Of a stretch of DNA of 64,000 nucleotides, positions 20,843 to 29,698 are shown in pieces. Numbering within the stretch: position 1 is the stretch's first letter; every line of letters begins with the position of its first letter. Under the pieces are notes generated by a model, which was not told where the DNA came from, searched no databases, and saw nothing but the letters and a program-made list of their open reading frames with translations. The position numbers and the translations under genes are program-made. Source of the stretch: Solwaraspora sp. WMMD406 (GTDB lineage Bacteria; Actinomycetota; Actinomycetes; Mycobacteriales; Micromonosporaceae); the NCBI RefSeq assembly GCF_029626025.1, contig NZ_JARUBF010000001.1:3472001-3536000 (forward strand). The letters run 5' to 3'.

Positions 20843-21253
20843 TCAGCAGGTCGAGTGGAACAGGCCGCCCACCGGCTGCGTCGCGGCCAGCTCGTTGTAG
20901 TGCTGCACCGCTTGCGTCGTCTCGGCGACGTACGGCGTGATGCCGTGGAGGTCGAGAAGCTCAAGGGTGCGCGGGTCGACCCGAAGCTGGAGCTGCATGC
21001 CACGGGACAGGACGATCGCGGTCGCGCCGTTGCGCAGCAGTTCCTCGACGTCGTCGGGTTGAATCCCGGGACTGTGCCGGGTCCCGGTCTCGGACCAGTC
21101 CCAGGCCCGGCCGCCGCCGGGGTAGAGCATGAAGTCCTTGCCGGTTCCGAGGCCTTCGACGTCCATCTGTCCCCACGAGATCGCCAACACCCTGGGGGAG
21201 CGCTTCGTGGCATCGGTCAACGCAGTCTCCGCTTCATCCGCTGTGGCCACCAT
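20843..21253 (-). CDS. Mth938-like domain protein
   Basis: The C-terminal 115 residues match the Mth938/NDUFAF3-type fold: ISWGQMDVEG, GTGKDFMLYPGGGRAWDWSE with TGTRHSPGIQ, VEELLRNGATAIVLSRGM, TPYVAETTQAVQHYNEL and the ending VGGLFHSTC. In archaea and mitochondria relatives are small assembly or binding proteins; the bacterial function is unknown. ATG 21253 has no ribosome binding site. TTG 21220, with GGAG just upstream, matches the usual family start better, so the first 11 residues are doubtful. Confidence 0.75.
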   Translation of the reverse strand: MVATADEAETALTDATKRSPRVLAISWGQMDVEGLGTGKDFMLYPGGGRAWDWSETGTRHSPGIQPDDVEELLRNGATAIVLSRGMQLQLRVDPRTLELLDLHGITPYVAETTQAVQHYNELAATQPVGGLFHSTC

Positions 21254-21360
21254 CGTGCTGCTGGGCCCTACCGTAACCGTCGCCCCGCCGTCGGCACCGG
21301 ACCGAACGGGTGCGCCGGTGGCGTGCCGGCGCACCCGGACCGAGGCGGGGGAGGGCTCGG

Positions 21361-22548
21361 TCAGAACGGGCTGAGCACGACTCCGGCGGAGCGGGGGTCG
21401 CCGTCGTGGACGAGCGATTCGAACGCGCCGACGTCGTCGAAGGCAAACGCGTACGCCTTTCCGTCGCGCATGTTGGCGTGGATGATCCGGGCGTACTGGT
21501 TGGTCGGGGTGTTGCGGTAGAACTCGGTGGCGTTGGTGCTGGGCTGGGTGTGGATGGTGCCGAGGGTGCCCCGGTTGAGTGCGGCGCACAGCGTACGGGA
21601 GATCGGCCCGACCACCTGGTCGTTGGGGGCGGGCAGGTCACCGTCGCAGCCCCACACGCTGGCAGACGAGGGCCGGTTGAACGAGGCGACGACCTGTCCG
21701 GCGCTGTTGGTGAAGGTCATCACCCGGCCCGAGGTCCGGCCGTAGTAGCGGATGTCGGGGCGGTCGCCGAACGGTACGACGGTCAGTGTCCGACTGGTGT
21801 ACGTGTTCCACGCCGAGGCGATGTACGAGTCCAGGTAGGTGGGGCTGAACAGGCCGGCGCCGGTCGCCTTGCCGGGTGCGAGCACCCGCAGCACGGTGCC
21901 GTCGCCCCGGGTCTGCACGGTGTTGGCCCAGCCGGACTGGGCGCGGACCCCGTTGATGATCGCGTTGCGGCCGCCCGCGACCACGTCGCCGGTGCGCTTG
22001 GTGGCACCGCTCGCGCCGGTCACGGTGACCGCGTGCGGCACCGCGAACATGTCCACTTGGGAGCTGTTGAGCCACAGGCCGGCGTCGTTGTAGGTGAACT
22101 CGCTCCAGTCGAACAGGATGTCGCGGTTGGGGTCGCCGCCGGCCCAGGGGGCGGGCTGCACCAGGCCGGTCGGGGTGAGGAAGAACTTCAGCTTCGCGCC
22201 GAAGGAGAAGTAGACCCGGCCGGAGAAGCCGCGCGGGAAGCGGATCGTCGTGCTGCCCCCGTTGGTCGGTCCGCCGATCGAGGCGTCGGGGGCGGGTGAC
22301 GGCGGGATCTGCCCGCCGGTCCAGGGGATGAACGTGCCGGCCTGGTTGACGTAGCCGAGGCGGCCGGAGGAGAGCTGGACACCGATGACGTACAGGTGGA
22401 CGGAGCCGGCCCGGCCGGTGTTGTTGGTGACGGTGACCGGCAGCAGCGCCGGGCCGATTGCCTGGGCGGGGGTAGCGGCGACGAGGCCGGTCGGAACGGC
22501 GGTGATCAGGGCCGCTGCGACGGCCAGCAGTCTTCTTCGGACAACCAC
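21361..22548 (-). CDS. secreted glycoside hydrolase family 64 (beta-1,3-glucanase)
   Basis: A 395-residue exported enzyme with a Sec signal (RRRLLAVAAALITAVPTGLV through AQA, about residues 4-30). The mature part matches GH64 laminaripentaose-producing beta-1,3-glucanases: LPVTVTNNTGRAGSVHLYVI, a thaumatin-like region (IRFPRGFSGRVYFSFG), FDWSEFTYND, the AVTVTGASGATKR segment, and C-terminal RIIHANMRDGKAYAFAFDDV. It would degrade fungal cell-wall or laminarin-type glucan. No carbohydrate-binding module is attached. GTG 22548 has GGAGGAG 7-8 bases upstream. The control region upstream is listed separately. Confidence 0.92.
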   Translation of the reverse strand: MVVRRRLLAVAAALITAVPTGLVAATPAQAIGPALLPVTVTNNTGRAGSVHLYVIGVQLSSGRLGYVNQAGTFIPWTGGQIPPSPAPDASIGGPTNGGSTTIRFPRGFSGRVYFSFGAKLKFFLTPTGLVQPAPWAGGDPNRDILFDWSEFTYNDAGLWLNSSQVDMFAVPHAVTVTGASGATKRTGDVVAGGRNAIINGVRAQSGWANTVQTRGDGTVLRVLAPGKATGAGLFSPTYLDSYIASAWNTYTSRTLTVVPFGDRPDIRYYGRTSGRVMTFTNSAGQVVASFNRPSSASVWGCDGDLPAPNDQVVGPISRTLCAALNRGTLGTIHTQPSTNATEFYRNTPTNQYARIIHANMRDGKAYAFAFDDVGAFESLVHDGDPRSAGVVLSPF

Positions 22549-22566
22549 GAGGGACTCCTCCGGTCG

Positions 22567-22631
22567 GATCGGACGGTGATCGGACGGTGATCGGACGGTG
22601 ATCGGACGGTGATCGGACGGTGATCGGACGG
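22567..22631. repeat. six tandem copies of an 11-bp unit
   Basis: GATCGGACGGT is repeated head to tail six times (starts at 22567, 22578, 22589, 22600, 22611, 22622; the last differs in its final base). It occupies the 5' untranslated region of the GH64 gene, between the operator palindrome and the ribosome binding site. Units are about one helical turn long. Confidence 0.97.
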
Positions 22632-22636
22632 GGTGA

Positions 22637-22648
22637 GAGAGCGCTCTC
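22637..22648. promoter_or_regulatory. LacI-family-type operator upstream of GH64 gene
   Basis: The perfect 12-bp palindrome GAGAGCGCTCTC lies just downstream of the promoter. It closely resembles the GGGAGCGCTCCC site bound by CelR/CebR-type LacI repressors that silence actinobacterial glycanase genes until an oligosaccharide inducer appears. Confidence 0.75.
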
Positions 22649-22650
22649 CG

Positions 22651-22682
22651 AGAAGAGTCTTACTGTTAACACTGTTTGTCAA
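22651..22682 (-). promoter_or_regulatory. promoter of the GH64 gene
   Basis: On the - strand a consensus -35 box TTGACA (22677-22682) is followed by AACAGTGTTAACAGTAAGAC; the -10 hexamer is weak. The operator palindrome would overlap the transcription start region, a position suited to repression. Confidence 0.5.
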
Positions 22683-22759
22683 TAGATGTACGGCGATGTG
22701 GTGACCTGGGTCGTCGACATCGGTTACCCGGTTGCCGGACGAGTCAGTGGTCACCGACG

Positions 22760-23479
22760 ATGACCGTCATGGCGACAGACGAACGGCCGATGGACGCCGT
22801 TCGGCGGCGTGAGCTCGCCCGGCGGGTGCTCGACGGCTACCCGAGCGGCCCCGACGCTCCGATCCAGGCGACCGCCCACGCCCTGACGAAGATCGACCGT
22901 GCCGTCGCCTTGGTCCTCGTCGAAGGCGTCAGCGACCAGATCGCGGTCGAGACGGCAGCGGTCGGCCGTGGCCGGGACCTCGACGCCGAACGGGTGGTGG
23001 TCGTGCCGATCGGCGGCGCACACGCCATCGGCCGGTTCCTGACCAGCGTCGGCCCACAGCTCACGCGGGTACGGCTCGGCGGGCTGTGTGACCTGGCCGA
23101 GGTCAACATCGTCCGGCGGGGACTGGCCGCCGCCGGGATCGGTGCGCCCCGAACCCACGGCGACCTCGCCGAACTCGGGTTCTTCGTCTGCGTCGACGAC
23201 CTGGAGGACGAACTGATCCGGGCGCTCGGAGTCGATGGGGTCGAGCCGATCCTGGCGGCGCAGGGCGACCTCGGGTCGTTTCGCACCATGCAGGGCCAGC
23301 CCGTCTGGCGTGACCGGCGACCCGAGGCGCAGCTGCGCCGATTCATGGGCAGCGGCTCGCGTCGCAAGTCACGGTACGCCCGGCTGCTCGTCGAGGCGGC
23401 GATCGCCCGAGACGTGCTGCCGCAGCCCCTCGACCGGCTACTCGCCTCGGTCGGCCCGCACTGGAGAGCGCACCAATAA
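22760..23479 (+). CDS. small TOPRIM-domain (OLD-type) protein
   Basis: A 239-residue soluble protein. After an N-terminal helix region it has VALVLVEGVSDQIAVETAA (about 52-70), the Glu-containing TOPRIM motif seen in OLD-family nucleases and DnaG. Further on come VVVVPIGGAHAIGRFL and LGGLCDLAEVNIV, where the later acidic motif would be expected. There is no ATPase domain, unlike full OLD proteins. It may bind or cut nucleic acid, but the canonical DxD is not clear (LCDLAE), so activity is uncertain. ATG 22769 is an alternative start. It is the last accessory gene before pgl, with which it converges. Confidence 0.7.
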   Translation: MTVMATDERPMDAVRRRELARRVLDGYPSGPDAPIQATAHALTKIDRAVALVLVEGVSDQIAVETAAVGRGRDLDAERVVVVPIGGAHAIGRFLTSVGPQLTRVRLGGLCDLAEVNIVRRGLAAAGIGAPRTHGDLAELGFFVCVDDLEDELIRALGVDGVEPILAAQGDLGSFRTMQGQPVWRDRRPEAQLRRFMGSGSRRKSRYARLLVEAAIARDVLPQPLDRLLASVGPHWRAHQ

Positions 23480-23483
23480 GACG

Positions 23484-23515
23484 GTGGCCGCCGGACGGGA
23501 ACGTCCGGCGGCCAC
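23484..23515. terminator. hairpin between convergent genes
   Basis: A perfect 14-bp stem (23484-23497 with 23502-23515) closes a GGAA tetraloop. It sits between the convergent TOPRIM and pgl genes and could end transcription from both sides; there is no T-run. Confidence 0.8.
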
Positions 23516-23535
23516 CACATCACAGGTTTCCGAGG

Positions 23536-24309
23536 CTAGCCAGCCGAGGTCGGCGCGGTGACCAACTCGGCGGCCGCTGCCTGGTCGAGCAGCCACCAGG
23601 TGCGCCGCACACCGCGTACCCCCGCTGCCGGCACCGTGACCGGGTCGGCGCCGCCGTACGCGCGGCCGACCGCCGCCGCCTTGTCCGCCCCGGCGGCGAC
23701 CAACCACACCTCGTCGGCGGTGTTGATCGTCGGCAGGGTCAACGTGATCCGGGTCGGCGGCGGCTTCGGGCTGTCCCGGACCGCCGCGACCGGGCGGGTC
23801 TCGCCGGTGACCGGATGGTCGGGGAACACCGACGCCACGTGCCCGTCTTCGCCGACGCCGAGCATCAGCACGTCGAAGCGGGGCAGCGGGGCCGTACCCG
23901 GGCCGGCGGCCACCCGGTCGAGCACGGCGGCGTACCGGGCGGCGGCGGCCTCCGGGTCGTCACCATCCGGGCCGTCCGACGCCGGCATCGCGTGCACCCG
24001 TCGGGGGTCCAGCGGCAGGACGTCGAGCAGCGCCGCGCGGGCCTGGGTCTCGTTGCGGTCCGGGTCACCGGCCGGCAGGAACCGCTCGTCGCCCCACCAC
24101 AGGTCCACTCGGGACCAGTCGACGGCGAGCCGGGCCGGCGACTCGCCGACCGCGCGCAACACGGCCGCCGCGACCCGCCCGCCGGTCAGCACCACCGAGG
24201 CCTCGCCCCGATCGGCCTGGGCGTCGATCAGCCGTACGACGAGCCGGGACGCCACCGCGCTGGCCAGCACGGTGGCGTCCGGGTGCACCACCAGCGTGGA
24301 GTCGCTCAC
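23536..24309 (-). CDS. pgl: 6-phosphogluconolactonase
   Basis: Hydrolyses 6-phosphogluconolactone in the oxidative pentose phosphate pathway. The 257-residue product has VVLTGGRVAAAVL, the conserved WWGDERFLP and the catalytic-region LGVGEDGHVASVFP, all standard for the DevB/Pgl family. GTG 24309 overlaps the opcA stop by four bases (GTGA). It is the last gene of the tkt-pgl operon. Confidence 0.95.
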   Translation of the reverse strand: MSDSTLVVHPDATVLASAVASRLVVRLIDAQADRGEASVVLTGGRVAAAVLRAVGESPARLAVDWSRVDLWWGDERFLPAGDPDRNETQARAALLDVLPLDPRRVHAMPASDGPDGDDPEAAAARYAAVLDRVAAGPGTAPLPRFDVLMLGVGEDGHVASVFPDHPVTGETRPVAAVRDSPKPPPTRITLTLPTINTADEVWLVAAGADKAAAVGRAYGGADPVTVPAAGVRGVRRTWWLLDQAAAAELVTAPTSAG

Positions 24310-25316
24310 GAGCCGCTCCGGGCTGGTTCCGCCGCAGCCGCCACCGGCTCGGCCGGCTTCGCCGGGTCCTTCCAGATGTGCACCCGCTTGCTGGGCCGCG
24401 CCGACAGCTCCGGCAACCCGGCGAGGGTGCCGAGCGCCTCCGAGTAGACCTGGTCGGCGTCGAGCCGGCGCAGCTCCTCGGCGAGTTCCTCACCGAGCGG
24501 ACGCCGGACCAGCGGCATCTGCCGTTCCTGCTGCCCGGTCCGGGTGAACAACGCCGAGCCGTCCTCCCGGACGATGCTGAGCCCGTCGCCGTTGGCGCAG
24601 GCCAGCTCTACCGTGCGCATCCGAGGTGACTCGGTGGTTTCCTCCCATCGGGGGGTGATGCCGAGCCGGGCCGCCAGCCAGCTGATCATCAGCGCGGCGG
24701 TCGGGTCGGCCCGGGGCGCGGTCACCGTCGCGCCGATGATCTGCGCCTCGGTGGTGTCGAACGCCCCGGCCACCAGGGTGCGCCACGGGGTGATCCGGGT
24801 CCAGGCCAGGTCGGTGTCGCCGGGCGCGTAGTCGACCGCCCGCTGCAGCAGCGCCTGCACCGGATTGGGGGCCTGGGCGGAGTCGGTGATCCGCCGGTCG
24901 GCGACCACCCCGAGGTAGTCGTTGGCGATCTGCTCCGGCGGTTCGCCGTGCCACCAGGTGACCACCGGGACGTCGGGCACCAGCAGCGGCATCACCACCG
25001 ACTCGGCGTGCAGCGCCAGCCGACCGGAGGTCCGCATCACCACCGCCTCGCACGGACCCAGCCGGCCACCGACGACGACTTCGGCGTCGAGCCGGCTCTG
25101 CTTGCGGTCGATGTCGGAACGCACCACGACCAGCAGCCGGCACGGGTGGGCGGCGGCGGCGATGGTGGCCGCCGCTTCCGCTTCCCGTACCCGCTTCTCG
25201 TCGACCACGACGATCAGGGTCAGCGCCATCCCGCTGGCCACGCCGCCGGCGCTGCGTCGCTCGGCGGCCAGTGCCTTGACCACCTCGTTGCCGGTGGTGT
25301 CCCACAGGCTGATCAT
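24306..25316 (-). CDS. opcA: glucose-6-phosphate dehydrogenase assembly protein OpcA
   Basis: OpcA is an allosteric or assembly partner of Zwf in actinobacteria and cyanobacteria. The 336-residue product has the N-terminal ISLWDTTGNEVVKALAAERR, a VVVDE strand, the middle segment VTWWHGEPPEQIANDYLG and a C-terminal basic motif SKRVHIW. ATG 25316 has GGAGGAGA just upstream and overlaps the zwf stop (ATGA), so the partners are translationally coupled. Confidence 0.93.
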   Translation of the reverse strand: MISLWDTTGNEVVKALAAERRSAGGVASGMALTLIVVVDEKRVREAEAAATIAAAAHPCRLLVVVRSDIDRKQSRLDAEVVVGGRLGPCEAVVMRTSGRLALHAESVVMPLLVPDVPVVTWWHGEPPEQIANDYLGVVADRRITDSAQAPNPVQALLQRAVDYAPGDTDLAWTRITPWRTLVAGAFDTTEAQIIGATVTAPRADPTAALMISWLAARLGITPRWEETTESPRMRTVELACANGDGLSIVREDGSALFTRTGQQERQMPLVRRPLGEELAEELRRLDADQVYSEALGTLAGLPELSARPSKRVHIWKDPAKPAEPVAAAAEPARSGS

Positions 25317-26827
25317 GCTCTCCTCCAGGACCGGCCCTCGCGGGCCAGCATCTCGTCGGCGGCCCGGGGACCCCACTCGCCGGCCCGGTACGGTTCCGGC
25401 TGGGTGCCCTGCCAGGCCTCTTCGAGGGGGTCGATGACCCGCCAGCTCTGCTCCACCTCGGCGGCGTCCGGGAACAGCGTGCGGTCGCCGATCAACACGT
25501 CGAGCACCAGCCGTTCGTACGCCTCCGGGCTGGCTTCGGTGAACGCCTCGCCGTACTGGAAGTCCATGGCGATGTCGCGGACCTCCATGGTGGTGCCGGG
25601 CACCTTGGCGCCGAACTTGAGCACCACGCCTTCGTCCGGCTGGACCCGGATGACCAGCTGGTTGTGACTGAGCATCTCGACGTCGGTGCGGTTGAAGGGC
25701 AGGTGCGGTGCTGTCTTGAACATCACCGCGACCTCGGTCACCCGCCTCGGCAAACGCTTTCCAGCGCGCAAATAAAACGGTACCCCCGCCCATCTGCGGT
25801 TTTGGATGCCCAGCCGCATCGCCACGTACGTCTCGGTGGTCGAATCGGCCGGCACGTTCGGCTCCTCCAGGTAACCGACGGCCCGTTGCCCGGCCACCCA
25901 GCCCTTGAGGTACTGCCCCCGTACGGTGCCGGCGGAGACGTCGGCGGGCAGGCTGATCGCCCGCAGCACCTTGAGCTTCTCGGCCCGGATCTCGGCGGCG
26001 TCGAAGCTGGTCGGCTCCTCCATGGTGACCAGGGCCAGCAGCTGCAGCAGATGGTTCTGCACCACGTCACGGGCCGCGCCAGTGTCGTCGTAGAACCCGG
26101 CCCGGCTGCCGATGCCGACGTCCTCGGCCATGGTGATCTGCACCGAGTCGACGTACTTGGAGTTCCACAGCGGCTCGAACAGGTTGTTGGCGAACCGCAG
26201 CGCCATGATGTTCTGGACTGTCTCCTTGCCCAGATAGTGGTCGATCCGGAACACGTCGTCGCGGGTGAAGACGTCGTCGACCAGGTCGTTGAGCGCCTTG
26301 GCCGACGGCAGGTCGTAGCCGAACGGCTTTTCCACCACGACCCGCCGCCAGCCACCGCACCGCTCGTTGTCGGCCATCCCGGTCCGGGCCAGCTGCTTGA
26401 GCACCTGCGGGAACGACGACGGCGGGATGGAGAAGTAGAACGCGGCGTTGCCGTGGATGCCGTGCGACTGGCGGAGCCCGTCCAGGCAGGCCGAAAGCTG
26501 GTCGAACGCCGCGTCGTCGTCGAACGAACCGCCGACGAACCTGATGTTGCCGGCCAGCCGCGCCCACACCTCTTCCCGCCACGGGGTACGGGCGTGTTCC
26601 TTGGCCGAGTCATGCGCCAGCGACTCGAAGTCGCCGTCGCTCCAGTCCCGCCGGGCGAAGCCGACCACCACGAAACCGGGTGGCAGCAGGCCCCGGTTGG
26701 CCAGGTCGTAGATGCCGGGGAGTAGTTTCTTGCGGGCCAGATCACCGGTGACGCCGAAGATCACCAGAGCGCAGGGCTCCGGGATGCGCGGCAGCCGCCG
26801 ATCCTGCGGGTCGCGCAGGGGATTCAC
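25313..26827 (-). CDS. zwf: glucose-6-phosphate 1-dehydrogenase
   Basis: Oxidises glucose-6-phosphate to 6-phosphogluconolactone with NADP+. The 504-residue protein has the nucleotide motif FGVTGDLARKKLLPGIYDLA (about 24-43), EKPFG, and the active-site RIDHYLGKE (about 195-203). GTG 26827 has GAGGAGG at a 5-base spacing. It is followed immediately by opcA and pgl, completing the oxidative branch. Confidence 0.97.
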   Translation of the reverse strand: MNPLRDPQDRRLPRIPEPCALVIFGVTGDLARKKLLPGIYDLANRGLLPPGFVVVGFARRDWSDGDFESLAHDSAKEHARTPWREEVWARLAGNIRFVGGSFDDDAAFDQLSACLDGLRQSHGIHGNAAFYFSIPPSSFPQVLKQLARTGMADNERCGGWRRVVVEKPFGYDLPSAKALNDLVDDVFTRDDVFRIDHYLGKETVQNIMALRFANNLFEPLWNSKYVDSVQITMAEDVGIGSRAGFYDDTGAARDVVQNHLLQLLALVTMEEPTSFDAAEIRAEKLKVLRAISLPADVSAGTVRGQYLKGWVAGQRAVGYLEEPNVPADSTTETYVAMRLGIQNRRWAGVPFYLRAGKRLPRRVTEVAVMFKTAPHLPFNRTDVEMLSHNQLVIRVQPDEGVVLKFGAKVPGTTMEVRDIAMDFQYGEAFTEASPEAYERLVLDVLIGDRTLFPDAAEVEQSWRVIDPLEEAWQGTQPEPYRAGEWGPRAADEMLAREGRSWRRA

Positions 26828-26862
26828 GTCGCCTCCTCAGTCCGTTTCTTCCGGACCAATTG

Positions 26863-28512
26863 TCAGCTGGGCAGGTTTCGAATCGTGTCCAGGAGTTGGG
26901 CGACACCGGCGGCCCGATCGGTCAGGTGCAACCGCAGCAGCGGCCGTCCCCGTCCGGCCAGGGCCTCGCGGTCCCCGGCGGCCTGCGCCGCCTGCAGTTC
27001 CCCGAAGCTGTACGGGCGGCCGGGCACCGGCAGGTCGTCGGCGACCGCCCCGGTGATCTGCAGGAACGAGCCGACCTGCGGACCCCCCTTGTGGTACTGG
27101 CCGGTGGAGTGCAGGAACCGTGGCCCCCAGCCGAAGGTCACCGGCCGGCCGGCCGCCCTGGCCAGCAGCGGGCGGACCGCCGCCGCGTCGGCGTCACCGA
27201 AGCGGTCCAGGTAGGCCATCACCGCCAGGTAGCCGTCGTCACCGATCCCGTCGATCAGCCAGCGCAGCGCGCCGGCCAGCTCACCGGGCAGACCGGCCGT
27301 CCCGTACACCTCGATCGCCCCGTCCACGTACGCCGGAGCCTCCGACGGGGGTCCGGCGTCCAGGATGCGGTTGGTGTTCTCCTTGGACTCGGTGACGTTC
27401 GGCTGGTTGAACGGGTCGATGCCGAGCACCCGTCCGGCGACGGCGGTGGCGTACTCCCAGACCAGGAACTGCGCGCCGAGCGGGCCGTTGACCGCCAGGT
27501 CGGGCCGCACCCCACCGCCGGGAACCCCGCCCGGCTGGCCGGAACCGCCGTAGGTGACGGTGAGCACGTCCGACCCGGTGACGCCGGGGGAGTCCGGTGC
27601 TTCGACGACCACCGGCAGGATGCCGACGCCGTCCTTGCCGGTGGACTCGGCGATCAGCTGTTCGATCCAGTCGCCGAGTCCGTCGATGCCGGTGCCGTCG
27701 GAGACCAGCGCGATCTTGTCCCGGCCGGTGGCGGCGGCGGCACCGAGCGCCGCGCCGAGCGCCAGCCCGGGATTGTCCCGTTCCTGCCCCAGCGCCTCGG
27801 CGAGGGCGTCGGCCTGGTCGAGCAGTTCGACCACGTCGACCCCGGCCAGCGCCGACGGGACCAGCCCGAACGCGGTCAGCGCCGAGTAGCGGCCGCCGAC
27901 CTCCGGATCGGCGAGCACCACGAAGGCACCCATCTCCTCGGCGGTGGTCGCCAACGGCGAACCCGGGTCGGTGACGATGACGAACCGGCGGCCGGCCTCC
28001 GCCTCGCTGAGTCCGGCGTCGAGAAACGCCTGCCAGTACGCCCGCCGGTGACTGTCGGTCTCCACCGTCCCGCCGGACTTGCTGGCGACCACCACCACGG
28101 TGCGGTCCAGCCGGTCGCCCAGCGCCGCCCGTACCTGGTGCGGGTCGGTGGTGTCGAGCACCGTCACCGGCTTGTCCATGGTGCGGGAGATCACCTCGGG
28201 AGCCAGCGACGAGCCGCCCATGCCGGCCAGCACCACGTGGTCGAGGTCACCGAGTTCGGCGCGCAGCTCGGCCAGCTGCGGCAGCAGGTCCCGGCTGCGC
28301 CGGAAGGTGTCCAGCCAGCCGAGTCGGATCTTGGCCTCCGCCTCGGCCTCCGGCCCCCACAGCGTCGGGTCCTTCGCCATCAGCAGGCCCGCGACGTCGT
28401 CGCCGACCAGTGCCGCCCGGGTGGAGGCCGCCGCGCTGGCGTCGACGGCGTCGGCACCGTAGACACTCAACCCGGCGGCGGCCTCCACCCCGCCGTCGAA
28501 GAAATCGCTCAT
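26863..28512 (-). CDS. pgi: glucose-6-phosphate isomerase
   Basis: Interconverts glucose-6-phosphate and fructose-6-phosphate. The 549-residue protein belongs to the actinobacterial branch of the family: [15 protein letters not shown] (about 92-106), [13 protein letters not shown] (sugar-phosphate binding), [18 protein letters not shown] and [12 protein letters not shown] near residue 465. It overlaps the tal stop by four bases and is followed by zwf after 35 bases. Confidence 0.95.
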   Translation of the reverse strand: MSDFFDGGVEAAAGLSVYGADAVDASAAASTRAALVGDDVAGLLMAKDPTLWGPEAEAEAKIRLGWLDTFRRSRDLLPQLAELRAELGDLDHVVLAGMGGSSLAPEVISRTMDKPVTVLDTTDPHQVRAALGDRLDRTVVVVASKSGGTVETDSHRRAYWQAFLDAGLSEAEAGRRFVIVTDPGSPLATTAEEMGAFVVLADPEVGGRYSALTAFGLVPSALAGVDVVELLDQADALAEALGQERDNPGLALGAALGAAAATGRDKIALVSDGTGIDGLGDWIEQLIAESTGKDGVGILPVVVEAPDSPGVTGSDVLTVTYGGSGQPGGVPGGGVRPDLAVNGPLGAQFLVWEYATAVAGRVLGIDPFNQPNVTESKENTNRILDAGPPSEAPAYVDGAIEVYGTAGLPGELAGALRWLIDGIGDDGYLAVMAYLDRFGDADAAAVRPLLARAAGRPVTFGWGPRFLHSTGQYHKGGPQVGSFLQITGAVADDLPVPGRPYSFGELQAAQAAGDREALAGRGRPLLRLHLTDRAAGVAQLLDTIRNLPS

Positions 28513-29687
28513 GCGTTGCCTCCGGCCTGCTTGGCGGCGGCGGCGTTGTCCTTCGCCGCCGCGTTCGGTTCCCCGGCACCGGCCGCCGCCGCGTCCAGCG
28601 ACGACCGCACCCCGTCGAGCAGCTCCTGCCAGCTCGCCTCGAACTTCTGCACGCCCTCGGACTCCAGCACCTTGACGACGTCGTCGAGGTCGACGCCGAC
28701 GGCGGTCAGGTCGTCGAGGACCTGCCGGGCCGCCGGGTAGGAACCGGTGACCGTGTCACCCCGGGTCTCGCCGTGGTCGGCGTAGGCGTGCACCACCGAC
28801 TCCGGCATCGTGTTGACGGTGCCGGGGGCGATCAGCTCCTCGACGTAGATGACGTCACGGTAGGCCGGGTTCTTCGTCGAGGTCGACGCCCACAGCGGAC
28901 GCTGCGGGTGGGCGCCGGCGTCGGCCAGGGCCTGCCAGCGGGCCGACGAGAAGATCTCCGCGTAGCGCTCGTAGGCGAGCTGGGCGTTGGCGATGGCGGC
29001 CTTGCCCTTGAGCGCCTTCGCCTGCTCGCTGCCGATCTTGTCGAGCCGCTTGTCGACCTCACTGTCGACCCGGGAGATGAAGAACGACGCCACCGAGCCG
29101 ATGATGGTCAGGTCGTGCCCGTTGGCCTTGGCCTGCTCCAGCCCGGCGAGGAACGCCTCCATCACCGCGACGTAGCGGTCCAGCGAGAAGATCAGCGTCA
29201 CGTTCACGCTGATCCCCTCGGCCAGGGTGGCGGTGATCGCCGGCAGCCCGGCCTCGGTCGCCGGGATCTTGATGAACAGGTTCGGCCGGTCCACCAGCCA
29301 CCACAGGGCCTTGGCCTCGGCGACGGTCTCGGCGGTCCGGTACGCCAGCCGGGGGTCGACCTCGATCGACACCCGGCCGTCGACGCCGCCGCTCGCCTCG
29401 TACGCCGGGCGCATCACGTCGCAACCCCACCGTACGTCGTACGTGGTGAGCATGCGGACCGCCTCGTCGACGCTGACGCCCCGGGCGGCCAGGTCCCGCA
29501 GCTGCCAGTTGTACTCGTCGGCGTTGGCCAGCGCGGCGGCGAAGATGGTCGGGTTGGTGGTCACGCCGGCGACGTGCTTCTCGCGGCGCAGCTGGTCCAG
29601 GTTGCCGGTGCTGAGCCGTTGCCGGGACAGGTCGTCGAGCCAGACCGCCACGCCCGCGGCGGTGAGCTCGCCCAATCGGTCCGTCAT
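28509..29687 (-). CDS. tal: transaldolase
   Basis: Moves a dihydroxyacetone unit between sugar phosphates in the non-oxidative pentose phosphate pathway. The 392-residue protein shows GVTTNPTIF near the start, [12 protein letters not shown] with the Schiff-base lysine (about residue 140) and [15 protein letters not shown]. An Ala/Asn/Lys-rich tail of about 25 residues (after [18 protein letters not shown]) follows the fold. ATG 29687 is 11 bases after the tkt stop with AGGAGG just before it. Confidence 0.95.
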   Translation of the reverse strand: MTDRLGELTAAGVAVWLDDLSRQRLSTGNLDQLRREKHVAGVTTNPTIFAAALANADEYNWQLRDLAARGVSVDEAVRMLTTYDVRWGCDVMRPAYEASGGVDGRVSIEVDPRLAYRTAETVAEAKALWWLVDRPNLFIKIPATEAGLPAITATLAEGISVNVTLIFSLDRYVAVMEAFLAGLEQAKANGHDLTIIGSVASFFISRVDSEVDKRLDKIGSEQAKALKGKAAIANAQLAYERYAEIFSSARWQALADAGAHPQRPLWASTSTKNPAYRDVIYVEELIAPGTVNTMPESVVHAYADHGETRGDTVTGSYPAARQVLDDLTAVGVDLDDVVKVLESEGVQKFEASWQELLDGVRSSLDAAAAGAGEPNAAAKDNAAAAKQAGGNA

Positions 29688-29698
29688 CAGGAGCCTCC

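Noticed and set aside
22567-22631. Origin-type iterons or CRISPR in the 11-bp repeats
   Set aside because: Units are too short and contiguous, with no replication gene; position fits a glucanase 5' UTR.
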